From the NCBI RefSeq assembly GCF_000429025.1, contig NZ_AUBB01000006.1, positions 558,001-622,000 on the forward strand: a stretch of DNA of 64,000 bases, in the 5' to 3' direction. This document shows positions 1 to 7,627 of this stretch, one piece after another (position 1 is the first letter of the stretch; every line of letters begins with the position of its first letter). Source of the stretch: Actinospineispora spinosispora DSM 44797 (lineage in GTDB: Bacteria > Actinomycetota > Actinomycetes > Mycobacteriales > Pseudonocardiaceae). The translations under genes were made by a program, and so were the position numbers. Below the pieces are notes generated by a model. That model worked only from the letters and a program-made list of their open reading frames with translations, searched no databases and was not told the DNA's origin.

Positions 1-698
1 CCGAGCGGATGGCAGCCGAGCTGGGCGACGCGGTCCGGCTGGGGGCGGTCGTCCGCACGATCCGCCACGACGACACCGGCGTGGTCGTCGAGTTCGACGG
101 CGGCCGCGTCACGGCGGAGCAGGTGATCGTCGCGGTCCCGCAGACCCTGGCCGGACGCCTGCGCTACGTCCCGGCACTGCCCGCGCTGCGTGACGGGCTC
201 ACCCAGCAGATCCCGGCGGGCTCGGTGATCAAGTTCCAGGTCGGCTACGACACGCCGTTCTGGCGGGAGGACGGTCTCAACGGCTTCGTGCTCAGCCTCG
301 ACGACGAGTTCAGCCCGATCCTGGACAACTCGCCACCCGACGCCTCCTGCGGTGTGCTGGTCGGGTTCCTGGAGGGCGCCGCGGCGCGCACCGCCACGCT
401 GATGAGCGTCGAGGAACGCCGTGAGCTCGTTGTGGCCGCGCTGGTCAGGTACTTCGGCCCGAAGGCCGCGCAGCCGTTCGACATCGTGGAGCAGGACTGG
501 ACGACCGAGGAGTTCACCCGGGGCTGCTACGGCGGCAGACTCGGCGCAGGTGTCTGGACCCAGTACGGCACGGCACTGTCCGCGCCGATCGGTCGCATCC
601 ACTGGGCAGGCGCGGAGACATCCACGATCTGGAACGGCTACATGGACGGAGCAGTCCGCTCAGGCGCCCGAGCAGCACAGGAAGCCCTCGCCCCGTGA
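1..698 (+). CDS. Flavin monoamine oxidase, C-terminal part (5' end outside window)
   Basis: The reading frame is open from the first bases of the window, so the N-terminal FAD-binding Rossmann part lies upstream. What remains (about 230 residues) is the substrate-binding and C-terminal FAD-binding part of the amine oxidase family. The strongest mark is the C-terminal motif IHWAGAETSTIWNGYMDGA, the FAD-contacting end of monoamine oxidases and related flavoenzymes. The likely reaction is oxidative deamination of an amine with O2, giving aldehyde, NH3 and H2O2; the substrate cannot be told from this fragment. The stop codon is followed at once by a terminator-like repeat. Confidence 0.85.
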   Translation, partial: ERMAAELGDAVRLGAVVRTIRHDDTGVVVEFDGGRVTAEQVIVAVPQTLAGRLRYVPALPALRDGLTQQIPAGSVIKFQVGYDTPFWREDGLNGFVLSLDDEFSPILDNSPPDASCGVLVGFLEGAAARTATLMSVEERRELVVAALVRYFGPKAAQPFDIVEQDWTTEEFTRGCYGGRLGAGVWTQYGTALSAPIGRIHWAGAETSTIWNGYMDGAVRSGARAAQEALAP

Positions 699-737
699 GC
701 GCTCGGAACACTCAGGACAACTCTTCCGTCGTGAGTG
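699..737. terminator. Hairpin between convergent genes; copy 1 of a 39-bp dispersed repeat
   Basis: Arms CACTCAGGAC (709-718) and GTCGTGAGTG (728-737) pair with one mismatch around a 9-nt loop. It begins directly after the amine oxidase stop codon and lies between two convergent genes, so a bidirectional terminator role is likely. The whole 39-bp block recurs at 3258-3296 with about four differences. There is no clear poly-U tract. Confidence 0.6.
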
Positions 738-751
738 GCGAGGGACGAAAG

Positions 752-1579
752 TCAGGCAAGCGCCTGAGTACCGACGACGCCGAGGAGCGCGAGGCGTTCG
801 GCATCCGGTGTACCCGGCTCAGCCGTGTACACGAGAATGCGCAGGTCACTGCCGGCGACGCTGAGCAGGTCGCAGTTCAGCGTCAGCTCCCCCACCATCG
901 GATGGTCGACCGTCTTGACCGCCACCTGGTGCCCGCCCATCACCTCGGAGTCCCACAGCCGCGCGAACCGGTCGCTGTTCGCGCGCAGCTCGCCGATCAG
1001 GCGCGCCAACCGCCGGTCGGCCGGATAACGGCTCGCGGTCGCGCGCAGTTCGGCGACCTGCTCGGCCTCGAGCGAACGTCGATCGCCCGGTGTGTAGCGG
1101 GCGCGGCTGCCCGAGCCGAGAAAGGTGCGCCAGATCGCATTGCGCTCGTTGCCGTGGAACTCGCCCATGAGCGCCGTGTACAGCGGGTTGGCCAGCAGCA
1201 GCGTCCATGACGCGTCGGCGACCGCGACCGGTGTCCCGGTCAGCCGGTCCAGCATCCGGTGGATGCCGGGACTGATGTAGGCCGGCACGGTGCCGCGCCC
1301 GGGTGGTACGAGCCCGGCGACGGTGAACAGGTGCGCACGCTCCGTCTCGGACACGCGCAGCGCCCTGCCGAGCGCTTCGACGACCTGTTCGCTCGGGTTG
1401 GTCGCCCTGCCCTGTTCCAGGCGGGTGACGTAGTCGACCGAGATCCCGGCGAGCAGGGCCAGCTCCTCGCGGCGCAGCCCGGCGGCGCGCCGACGACCAC
1501 CCGAGGGGAGGCCGGCGGCCTCGGGCGAGACCCGGTCACGCCACAGGCGCACGGTCCGTCCGAACTCCCGAGTCGCCAT
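752..1579 (-). CDS. XRE-family regulator with MmyB-like ligand-binding domain
   Basis: A 275-residue transcription factor. Residues about 10-70 hold a helix-turn-helix (ELALLAGISVDYVTRLEQGR) typical of XRE proteins. The rest matches the MmyB-like PAS-type ligand-binding domain found in actinomycete regulators (DASWTLLLANPLYTAL; NAIWRTFLG). I chose the ATG at 1579 (MATREFGRTVRLW), because the frame upstream of it is not conserved-looking and would cover the promoter region. It is divergent from an SDR oxidoreductase; such MmyB-like/SDR pairs are common and the regulator often controls its neighbour. A perfect inverted repeat in the shared intergenic region is the likely operator. Confidence 0.85.
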   Translation of the reverse strand: MATREFGRTVRLWRDRVSPEAAGLPSGGRRRAAGLRREELALLAGISVDYVTRLEQGRATNPSEQVVEALGRALRVSETERAHLFTVAGLVPPGRGTVPAYISPGIHRMLDRLTGTPVAVADASWTLLLANPLYTALMGEFHGNERNAIWRTFLGSGSRARYTPGDRRSLEAEQVAELRATASRYPADRRLARLIGELRANSDRFARLWDSEVMGGHQVAVKTVDHPMVGELTLNCDLLSVAGSDLRILVYTAEPGTPDAERLALLGVVGTQALA

Positions 1580-1605
1580 GTCACCACTGTGCACGGCCGG
1601 ACCGG

Positions 1606-1638
1606 GGATTTCCTGGTACTGCCGGTCCCAGGAAATCC
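1606..1638. promoter_or_regulatory. Perfect 11-bp inverted repeat, putative operator
   Basis: GGATTTCCTGG (1606-1616) is repeated in perfect inverse orientation at 1628-1638, with an 11-bp spacer, so the half-site centres are 22 bp (two helical turns) apart. It sits between the divergent XRE regulator and SDR genes. This is what an operator for a dimeric HTH protein looks like; assignment to the neighbouring regulator is inference. Confidence 0.65.
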
Positions 1639-1680
1639 GGTCTCCTGGCTGATCCGGCCGCACGGCAGCACGGTGGTGAC

Positions 1681-2391
1681 ATGACGACCACATTGATCAC
1701 CGGGGCCAACAAGGGGCTCGGCTTCGAGACCGCCCGCCGGCTCGTCGCGCAGGGCCACACCGTCTATCTCGCCAGCCGTGATGCAGGTCGCGGCCGGCGC
1801 GCCGCGGAACGGCTCGGCGCACGCGCCATCGGGCTCGACGTCACCGACGAGGCCTCGGTCCAGGCCGCCGCGACGACGGTCGCGGCCGAGGGCGGGCTCG
1901 ATGTACTGGTCAACAACGCCGGTGTCGCCGAGGAGTGGACCGACGAGAACGGCGTGATCGGTGCCGGGGAGCTGACCGGGGACGTCATGCTCCGGACGTT
2001 CGACACGAACGTCTTCGGGGTCGTCCGTGTGCTGCACGCGTTCCTGCCGTTGTTGCGGCGCTCGGCGGCACCGGTCGTGGTCAACGTGAGCAGCGGGCTG
2101 GCGTCGCTGACCCGGGTCAGCACGCCGGGCTCACCCGCCCACGCCTATCCCGGCGTGGCGTACCCGGCCTCGAAGACCGCGATCAACATGATCACCGTGC
2201 AGTACGCGAAGGCGTTCCCCGGGATGCGCATCAACGCGGTCGAGCCCGGCTACACGAAGACCGATCTCAACCGGCACAGCGGTGTCCAGAGCGTCGAGCA
2301 GGGCGCCGGGATCATCGTGCGGATGGCGCTGGTGGGCCCCACCGGGCCGACCGGGACGTACACCGACGAAACGGGCACCCTCCCCTGGTAG
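1681..2391 (+). CDS. SDR-family NAD(P)-dependent oxidoreductase
   Basis: A 236-residue classical short-chain dehydrogenase/reductase. The cofactor motif TGANKGLG is at residues 7-14, the NNAG motif follows at about residue 78, and the catalytic Tyr/Lys pair is in YPASKTA with the catalytic Ser in NVSSGLAS. It reduces or oxidises a carbonyl/alcohol pair with NAD(P)(H); the substrate is unknown. Length and motifs are complete. It is transcribed divergently from the XRE/MmyB-like regulator, which likely represses or activates it through the inverted repeat in the intergenic region. Confidence 0.9.
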   Translation: MTTTLITGANKGLGFETARRLVAQGHTVYLASRDAGRGRRAAERLGARAIGLDVTDEASVQAAATTVAAEGGLDVLVNNAGVAEEWTDENGVIGAGELTGDVMLRTFDTNVFGVVRVLHAFLPLLRRSAAPVVVNVSSGLASLTRVSTPGSPAHAYPGVAYPASKTAINMITVQYAKAFPGMRINAVEPGYTKTDLNRHSGVQSVEQGAGIIVRMALVGPTGPTGTYTDETGTLPW

Positions 2392-2443
2392 GTCGGCGCG
2401 GTGCGGGACGATGGGGGCCCGCCGACGTCACCGTGGAGCCGCC

Positions 2444-3190
2444 GTGATCTACCCGCTCGAGCAGTACACCCCTGAGGTCGCCCGGTACTCTGCGGCGCTC
2501 CTCCACGAGGTCGACGGCGAGGGCGACATCCGGAACCTGAAGGGTTTCGAGGCCTCGGCGCTCGGCATGGGCGCGACGAGCAACACCGAGCCGGTCGTGA
2601 TGAGCTGGGCCGAGGTGCTGGCCTGCACGCACGCCGAGGACGACGTCCCGATCGGCCGGTTCATCGAACGTATCCCGGACGAGGAGTGGCGGGAGCCGAC
2701 CCGGCGGCACGCCAGCGCGCTGATCAACACCGCACGGATGGCGATCGGCTCGAACGAGGGGTTCGAGAAGCTCACCGAGCAGATGTACCGGGCCGTCGAC
2801 ATGCTCGGGAACGACATCTGGTGGCTCATCATGACCATGGCTCAGACCACGGGCCCGGTCGCGACCACCCTGGGTGGGATCGACGCGATGGCCGTCGTTG
2901 CCGGCGCCGTCCGCGCCCACGGCCCCCGCCAGCTGCCCTCCGACCGCGCCCTGGGCCCGGCGATCGCCGGTCTCTCCGCGATCAGATCAGGCCACTCACC
3001 AGAGGCGACGGCGTACCTGGACCTGTGCGAACCTCACGACCTCCTGGCCGTCCTGCTCCCCCTGGCCCACTCGCTCCTGGACTCGTCGAGTCCCGGGACC
3101 GAGCCCCCGCCCGCCGAGGACCTCCCCTCGGACCAGCCCAACCTGATCAACAACCTGGCCCAGGCCCTGGCCCCGATCCTCCCCACGTGA
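2444..3190 (+). CDS. Hypothetical protein, unknown family
   Basis: A 248-residue soluble protein starting VIYPLEQYTPEVARYSAALL. I do not recognise the family. The GTG at 2444 is chosen because GGAG lies 5 nt upstream and the longer frame would overlap the preceding SDR gene. The sequence is mainly helical, with no signal peptide or membrane segment. It carries a central stretch (DMLGNDIWWLIMTMAQTTGP) and a C-terminal segment rich in Leu, Ser and Pro. It follows the SDR gene by 52 bp and could be cotranscribed with it. Confidence 0.7.
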   Translation: MIYPLEQYTPEVARYSAALLHEVDGEGDIRNLKGFEASALGMGATSNTEPVVMSWAEVLACTHAEDDVPIGRFIERIPDEEWREPTRRHASALINTARMAIGSNEGFEKLTEQMYRAVDMLGNDIWWLIMTMAQTTGPVATTLGGIDAMAVVAGAVRAHGPRQLPSDRALGPAIAGLSAIRSGHSPEATAYLDLCEPHDLLAVLLPLAHSLLDSSSPGTEPPPAEDLPSDQPNLINNLAQALAPILPT

Positions 3191-3212
3191 GCGGCAAGGC
3201 CACCCACCCCAC

Positions 3213-3329
3213 GTGAGTGGCAAGGACGTCTACCCCGAAGGGGCGCCGCAGGCGTAGGCGCTCGGAGCACTCACGACAGCTTTTCCGTCGTGAGTGATCC
3301 GGGCGCCTATAGGCGCCCTTGCCACTCAC
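3213..3329. repeat. Nested inverted repeats downstream of the hypothetical gene
   Basis: An outer 13-bp perfect inverted repeat (GTGAGTGGCAAGG at 3213-3225; its complement at 3317-3329) encloses a second hairpin with perfect 10-bp arms (CACTCACGAC, 3268-3277; GTCGTGAGTG, 3287-3296) and an 18-bp perfect palindrome (GGGCGCCTATAGGCGCCC, 3301-3318). Positions 3258-3296 are copy 2 of the 39-bp repeat found at 699-737. It lies between convergent genes, so transcription termination is the simplest role. Confidence 0.7.
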
Positions 3330-3356
3330 GAGTCGACGGCGAAGCCGAGATGCCTT

Positions 3357-3446
3357 GAACCCAGCCACAGCGAACCCAGCCACAGCGAACCCAGCCACCC
3401 CGAACCCAGCCACCCCGAACCCAGCCACCCCGAACCCAGCCACAAG
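3357..3446. repeat. Six tandem 15-bp repeats abutting a gene end
   Basis: Six consecutive units of GAACCCAGCCAC plus three variable bases (AGC, AGC, CCC, CCC, CCC, AAG). The array ends 2 bp before the stop codon of the minus-strand isomerase gene, so it lies in that gene's 3' untranslated region. Unit length is a multiple of three, but no supported gene spans it. Similar CCAGCCAC-type sequence lies beside another minus-strand gene end at 59.7-59.88 kb. Confidence 0.85.
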
Positions 3447-3448
3447 CG

Positions 3449-4360
3449 TCAAGAGACGACGAGCGGCCGCAACGTCCGGTGAGCCACGGACAGCCCGGTA
3501 TGAACCTTCTCCTCGCTCCCGCCCCACACCGGATCCTCGTGCTCCACCGAGAGAACCCCGTCGAACCCGCCCTCGTACAACGTGTCGACGACCCGTCGCC
3601 AGTCGACGTCCCCGAGCCCGGGCACCCGGTACCGCCACCACCCGACGTCCCACGGGTCCTCCCGGCCGACCGCCTTGCCCGGCCATCCGTACCGGCTGCG
3701 CCTCTCGGGGAACAGCTGGATGTCCTTGGCCTGCGCGTGCGGGATGCGATCCACGTACGGTCGCAGCGCCTCGACCGGGTCGATGCCCATCCAGACCAGG
3801 TGTGACGGGTCGTAGTTGAGGTAGAGCCCGAGGGAGAACATCCATTCCCACAGTTCCGGCGAGTAGGCGAGGTTGCCGGGGTACCCGTCGGGGTGCCAGC
3901 CCTCCATCACACAGTTCTCGATGATCAGCTTGACGCCCGCCTCGCCCGCGCGGTCGACGAGCGGCGCGAACACGGTCTCGGCCTCCCGGAGGTTCTCCGC
4001 GACGGACTGGCCGGGATGCCGTCCCACGAACGTCCCGACGGTCGGGCAGCCCACGAGCGCGGCGGCGTCGATGCACGCGGCGAGGTGGGCGTTGACGGCG
4101 GCGCGCTCGTCCGGGTCGGGGTGCAGGTTGTTGTCGTAGAACGCCAGCGAGGACAACGTCAGCCCCCGGCTGTCGAACACCGCGCGGGTCGCGTCCGGGT
4201 CGACGTGTGTGACGTCCAGGTGAGTGGCGGTGAAGGGGCGGTCACCCAGGTCGGGCCACGCCGCGACCTCGAGGGCTTCGTAGCCGTGCTCGACGGCCCA
4301 GTCCGCGATCTCGACCAGCGTCCGGCCGGGTAGGCATGCGGTCAGGAATCCGAGCTTCAT
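3449..4360 (-). CDS. Sugar phosphate isomerase/epimerase family protein (TIM barrel)
   Basis: A 303-residue protein of the AP-endonuclease-2/xylose-isomerase-like TIM-barrel family. Supporting motifs run along the barrel: MKLGFLTACLPGRTLVEIADW at the start, IIENCVMEGWHPDG with a metal-binding Glu, NYDPSHLVWMGID, IPHAQAKDIQLF, and SVEHEDPVWGG near the end. These are the usual divalent-metal positions. It probably isomerises or epimerises a sugar or keto-sugar. It is divergent from a ROK regulator, a very common arrangement for sugar catabolism, so the ROK protein likely controls it. Confidence 0.85.
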   Translation of the reverse strand: MKLGFLTACLPGRTLVEIADWAVEHGYEALEVAAWPDLGDRPFTATHLDVTHVDPDATRAVFDSRGLTLSSLAFYDNNLHPDPDERAAVNAHLAACIDAAALVGCPTVGTFVGRHPGQSVAENLREAETVFAPLVDRAGEAGVKLIIENCVMEGWHPDGYPGNLAYSPELWEWMFSLGLYLNYDPSHLVWMGIDPVEALRPYVDRIPHAQAKDIQLFPERRSRYGWPGKAVGREDPWDVGWWRYRVPGLGDVDWRRVVDTLYEGGFDGVLSVEHEDPVWGGSEEKVHTGLSVAHRTLRPLVVS

Positions 4361-4451
4361 GCGGGTACCTCCACCCAGAGACCACTTCAGATCGCTGCAC
4401 GCACGCTAATGTTCATAGCAAACAGAAGTCAATCTGTCCCGGGAGTCACGG

Positions 4452-5684
4452 ATGACCACGTACACGGGCGACCAGCTCGACGGGCTGGTCGCGGTGCTGC
4501 ACGTGATCCGAGCGGGCGAGGCGCGCACGAGACCGGAACTGACCAGGGCGACCGGTCTCGGCCGCACCGTCGTGACCCAGCGACTGGGCCAGCTGCTCGC
4601 GGCGGGCCTCGTCGAGGAGGGCGCGCTGGGTCGTTCCACCGGAGGCCGGGCGCCGCGCGAGCTCCGGTTCCGGGCCGAGGCCGGTTCGGTGCTGGCCGCC
4701 GAGCTCGGCGCCACCGCCATCACCGCCGGCCTCACCGACCTGAACGGCGAGCTGCTGGCCGAGAGGACCGAGGCGTGGGACGTCTCCCTCGGCGCCGAGG
4801 CGACCCTGGGCCGGCTCGAGGCACTGTTCGACGAGCTCGTCGACGACACCCTGCCGGTCTGGGGAGTCGGCGTCGGGCTGCCCGGCCCGGTGGAGTTCCG
4901 CACCGGGCGGCCCGTGTCCCCGCCGATCATGCCGGGCTGGGACGGCTACCCGGTCCGTGACCGGCTCACCGCCCGCTACCGGGCGCCGGCGTGGGTCGAC
5001 AACGAGGTCAACCTGATGGCGCTGGGTGAGCTGCGGGCGGGCGCCGGTCGCAGCGAGCGTGACCTGATCTACCTCAAGATGGGGTCCGGGATCGGTGCGG
5101 GACTCGTCTCCGGCGGCCGGCTGCATCGAGGCGCGCAGGGTTGCGCCGGGGACCTCGGGCACGTCGCGGTGCTCACCGGGGAAGCACCGGTGACCTGCCG
5201 CTGCGGCAACCTGAACTGTCTGGAGGCCCTCGCCGGCGGGATCGCGCTCGCCCGTGACGGCACCGAGGCGGCACGCGCGAACCGGTCGCCGTTCCTGGCC
5301 GGGCGGCTCACGAGCGGCCGCCCGTTGACCGCCCGGGACGTCGCCGACGCCGCCGAGCACGGCGACCCCGTCGCCGTCGAGCTGCTGACCCGCGCGGGAC
5401 GACTAGTGGGCGACACGCTGGCCACCCTGGTCAGCATGTTCAACCCGGCGCACGTGGTCGTCGGCGGTGGTGTCGCCGAGTCCGGTGACCAGCTGCTCGC
5501 GGCGCTGCGCGAGTCGGTCTACCGACGGTCGCTGCCGCTGGCGACCAGGGAACTGCGGATCACCCGGTCCTCGCTGAGCCATCGCGCGGGGCTCGTCGGC
5601 GCCGCCCACATGGTCACCGACGAGCTGTTCTCCCGCGCCCGGCTCGGCGGCTGGATCACCGAGGGAACACCCGCGACCGCCTAG
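4452..5684 (+). CDS. ROK-family transcriptional regulator
   Basis: A 410-residue protein with an N-terminal winged helix (GLGRTVVTQRLGQLLAAGLV, about residues 34-55) followed by a sugar-kinase-like ROK domain. The ROK zinc motif is intact (CRCGNLNCLEALAGG), as is the glycine-rich MGSGIGAGLVSGGRLHRG. Proteins with both parts are usually sugar-responsive repressors such as NagC/Mlc/XylR, not kinases. It is divergent from the isomerase/epimerase gene; GGGAG precedes the ATG. Its stop codon overlaps the stop of the convergent ohr gene in a shared CTAG. Confidence 0.88.
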   Translation: MTTYTGDQLDGLVAVLHVIRAGEARTRPELTRATGLGRTVVTQRLGQLLAAGLVEEGALGRSTGGRAPRELRFRAEAGSVLAAELGATAITAGLTDLNGELLAERTEAWDVSLGAEATLGRLEALFDELVDDTLPVWGVGVGLPGPVEFRTGRPVSPPIMPGWDGYPVRDRLTARYRAPAWVDNEVNLMALGELRAGAGRSERDLIYLKMGSGIGAGLVSGGRLHRGAQGCAGDLGHVAVLTGEAPVTCRCGNLNCLEALAGGIALARDGTEAARANRSPFLAGRLTSGRPLTARDVADAAEHGDPVAVELLTRAGRLVGDTLATLVSMFNPAHVVVGGGVAESGDQLLAALRESVYRRSLPLATRELRITRSSLSHRAGLVGAAHMVTDELFSRARLGGWITEGTPATA

Positions 5685-6106
5685 GCGACGGTCGCGTTCA
5701 GGGTCACCGGGATGTTGTCCCGGGTGGCCTTGGAGTAAGGACAGATGGTGTGGGCCGCCGCGACCAGTTCGTCGGCGGTCCGCTGGTCGACGTCGCTGAT
5801 GTCCACGTTGAGCGCGGCACTCAGGCTGAAGTCGTCGCCCCGGTGGTGCAGGGTCACCTCGGCGGTGATGGCCAGCTCACGCACGCGCACCGTGCGTTCC
5901 GAGGCGGCCCGCCGGACCGCGCCGAGGAAGCAGGCCGCCCAGCCAGCCGCGAGGAGCTGTTCGGGGTTGGTCGCTCCCCCTGCGCCACCCAGCTCCTTCG
6001 GGACGGCGAGGCCCGCGTCGAGCACGCCGTCATCGGACGCCACTCGCCCGCCGTTGCGACCTTCGCCGGTGGCTCTCACTGTCGCGGTGTACTGGCTGTC
6101 AGCCAT
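5681..6106 (-). CDS. ohr: Organic hydroperoxide resistance protein (Ohr/OsmC family)
   Basis: A 141-residue thiol peroxidase of the Ohr subfamily, which reduces organic hydroperoxides with a lipoyl or dithiol reductant in the cytosol. Both redox cysteines are visible: Cys59 in NPEQLLAAGWAACF and Cys122 in ICPYSKATRDNI. Length is normal for the family. It is the last gene of a minus-strand operon, overlapping the preceding lipoprotein gene by 8 bp. Its stop shares the CTAG with the convergent ROK gene. No OhrR-type MarR regulator is adjacent. Confidence 0.9.
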   Translation of the reverse strand: MADSQYTATVRATGEGRNGGRVASDDGVLDAGLAVPKELGGAGGATNPEQLLAAGWAACFLGAVRRAASERTVRVRELAITAEVTLHHRGDDFSLSAALNVDISDVDQRTADELVAAAHTICPYSKATRDNIPVTLNATVA

Positions 6107-6563
6107 GGTCGTGCCTTTCTCCTGGGGGGATCACGAACGTGACGGTCCTGCTGTCCATGATCTTGTGGGTGGGGTCGGCCAGCCCGATCCAGACCGAGTG
6201 CGGCCCCGGTGGCAGGGACTGGATGATGAGCGGCTCACCGCTGGCGTCGGCCCAGTGCCACGGCGCGTCGTCCACGGTGACGTGGATGTGTCCGATCCTC
6301 GGCGTGACGTCGAGCGCGTTCGGGCCGTAGACCGGAACGATCCGCAGGTTCTCCGCGCGGTATCGGATGACGACCAGCCCCTGGGCCAGCTGCGCGGGAA
6401 GCGGCTGGTCGACGACGAGCGACGGAGGCGGTTGCGACTCCAGCGGGACCACCGGCGCGGGCGACCAGCTCGACGCCACCGGGGTCGGCGCCGGCTCGCT
6501 CGTCGAACAGGCGGAGAGGACCAGGGCGAGGGCGGCGAGCCCCACCGCGGATCGGCGCATCAC
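6099..6563 (-). CDS. DUF6130-like lipoprotein
   Basis: A 154-residue secreted lipoprotein. A short signal peptide ends in the lipobox LSAC (Cys19), followed by a Pro/Ser-rich linker and a small beta-domain with GHIHVTVDDAPWHWADASG and LPPGPHSVWIGLADP, which I recognise as DUF6130. Function is unknown. Start is either GTG 6563 (GTGA overlap with the upstream hydrolase stop) or ATG 6560. It lies in an operon between the hydrolase and ohr, overlapping both. Confidence 0.75.
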   Translation of the reverse strand: MMRRSAVGLAALALVLSACSTSEPAPTPVASSWSPAPVVPLESQPPPSLVVDQPLPAQLAQGLVVIRYRAENLRIVPVYGPNALDVTPRIGHIHVTVDDAPWHWADASGEPLIIQSLPPGPHSVWIGLADPTHKIMDSRTVTFVIPPGERHDHG

Positions 6564-7564
6564 AGCCGGCCGGCGTCGAGGACGGCCCTGGCGAAGTCAC
6601 CAGGTGCTTCCTGCGGGACGTTGTGCCCGATGCCGGCGAACGTACGGTGCTCGTAGCGACCGGTGAACCGCGAGCGGTAGGCCTTGCCGTCGGCCGTGGC
6701 TCCGTCGAAGTCGCTGCCGATCGTGATGGTCGGCACGGTGATGACGGGTGTCGCGGCGAGCTTCTGTTCGAGCGGGTCGTACCTCGGCTCGCCCTGGGCG
6801 AGGCTCTGCCGCCAGCGGTAGTTGTGGATGACGATGCTGACGTGGTCCGGGTTGTCGAACGACGCGGCGCTGCGGTCGTAGGTGACGTCGTCGAAGTGCC
6901 AGGTCGGCGAGGCGATCTTCCAGATGAGCTTGTTGAAGTCGTGCCGGTTGCGGGTGTAGCCGAGAACGCCGCGCTCGGTGGCGAAGTAGTACTGGTACCA
7001 CCAGCCACGTTCGGCCTCGGGGGTCAGCGGCTGCCGGTTGGCGACGAGATCGGTGATCAGGTAGCCGCTGACCGAGACCAGCGCACTGCAGCGTTGCGGC
7101 CAGAGCGCCGCCATCACCGCCGCCGTCCGGCCGCCCCAGTCGTAGCCGCCGAGGATCGCCTTGTCGATCTTCAAGGCATCCATCAGCGCGATGACGTCGA
7201 GCGCGATCGCCGCCTGCTGGCCGTTGCGGACCGTGTCGTCGGACAGGAACCGGGTGGGGCCGAAACCGCGCAGGTACGGCACGATCACCCGATGGCCGGC
7301 CGAGGCCAGGATCGGGGCGACGTCGAGGTAGCTGCACGGGTCGTACGGCCAGCCGTGCAGCAGGATCACCGGTGGTCCACCCGGCGGGCCGGCCTCGGCG
7401 TATCCGACGTTCAGCAGACCGGCGTCGATCTGCTTCACGGACTCGAAGCTCGTGTGCCCGCCGGTGACCGCCGCGGGTGCGGCGGGCTTCGTGGAACAGC
7501 CGGCGAGCGAGGACAGCGCCACCGTCGCGGCACAGGCCTGCCCGAATGTTCTTCTGCTGATCAT
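6560..7564 (-). CDS. Exported alpha/beta hydrolase, epoxide-hydrolase/dehalogenase type
   Basis: A 334-residue alpha/beta-hydrolase with a twin-arginine-like leader (SRRTFGQACAATVAL) and a lipobox LAGC (Cys23), so probably a Tat-exported lipoprotein. The oxyanion motif HGWP is at residues 70-73. The nucleophile elbow is GGYDWGG with Asp142 in place of Ser, as in epoxide hydrolases and haloalkane dehalogenases, and the catalytic His is in GIGHNVPQ. It probably hydrolyses an epoxide or C-halogen bond outside the membrane. It heads the operon with the DUF6130 lipoprotein and ohr, which suggests handling of oxidised organic compounds. Confidence 0.85.
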   Translation of the reverse strand: MISRRTFGQACAATVALSSLAGCSTKPAAPAAVTGGHTSFESVKQIDAGLLNVGYAEAGPPGGPPVILLHGWPYDPCSYLDVAPILASAGHRVIVPYLRGFGPTRFLSDDTVRNGQQAAIALDVIALMDALKIDKAILGGYDWGGRTAAVMAALWPQRCSALVSVSGYLITDLVANRQPLTPEAERGWWYQYYFATERGVLGYTRNRHDFNKLIWKIASPTWHFDDVTYDRSAASFDNPDHVSIVIHNYRWRQSLAQGEPRYDPLEQKLAATPVITVPTITIGSDFDGATADGKAYRSRFTGRYEHRTFAGIGHNVPQEAPGDFARAVLDAGRL

Positions 7565-7627
7565 CGAGAAGAACGTAGGCAGCGGCGGACGCCCGCCGCG
7601 CCCGTCACCTGACGCTGTCGGTGTACG

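Noticed and set aside
3301..3318. The 18-bp palindrome as a phage attachment site
   Set aside because: No integrase, tRNA gene or second copy is in view, and the palindrome is part of a nested terminator-like structure.
3294..3482. Frames reading the 15-bp tandem repeats as Pro/Ser/His/Glu pentapeptides
   Set aside because: The repeats lie in an untranslated gap next to terminators, have no start with a ribosome site, and no domain; the multiple-of-three unit length explains the open frame.
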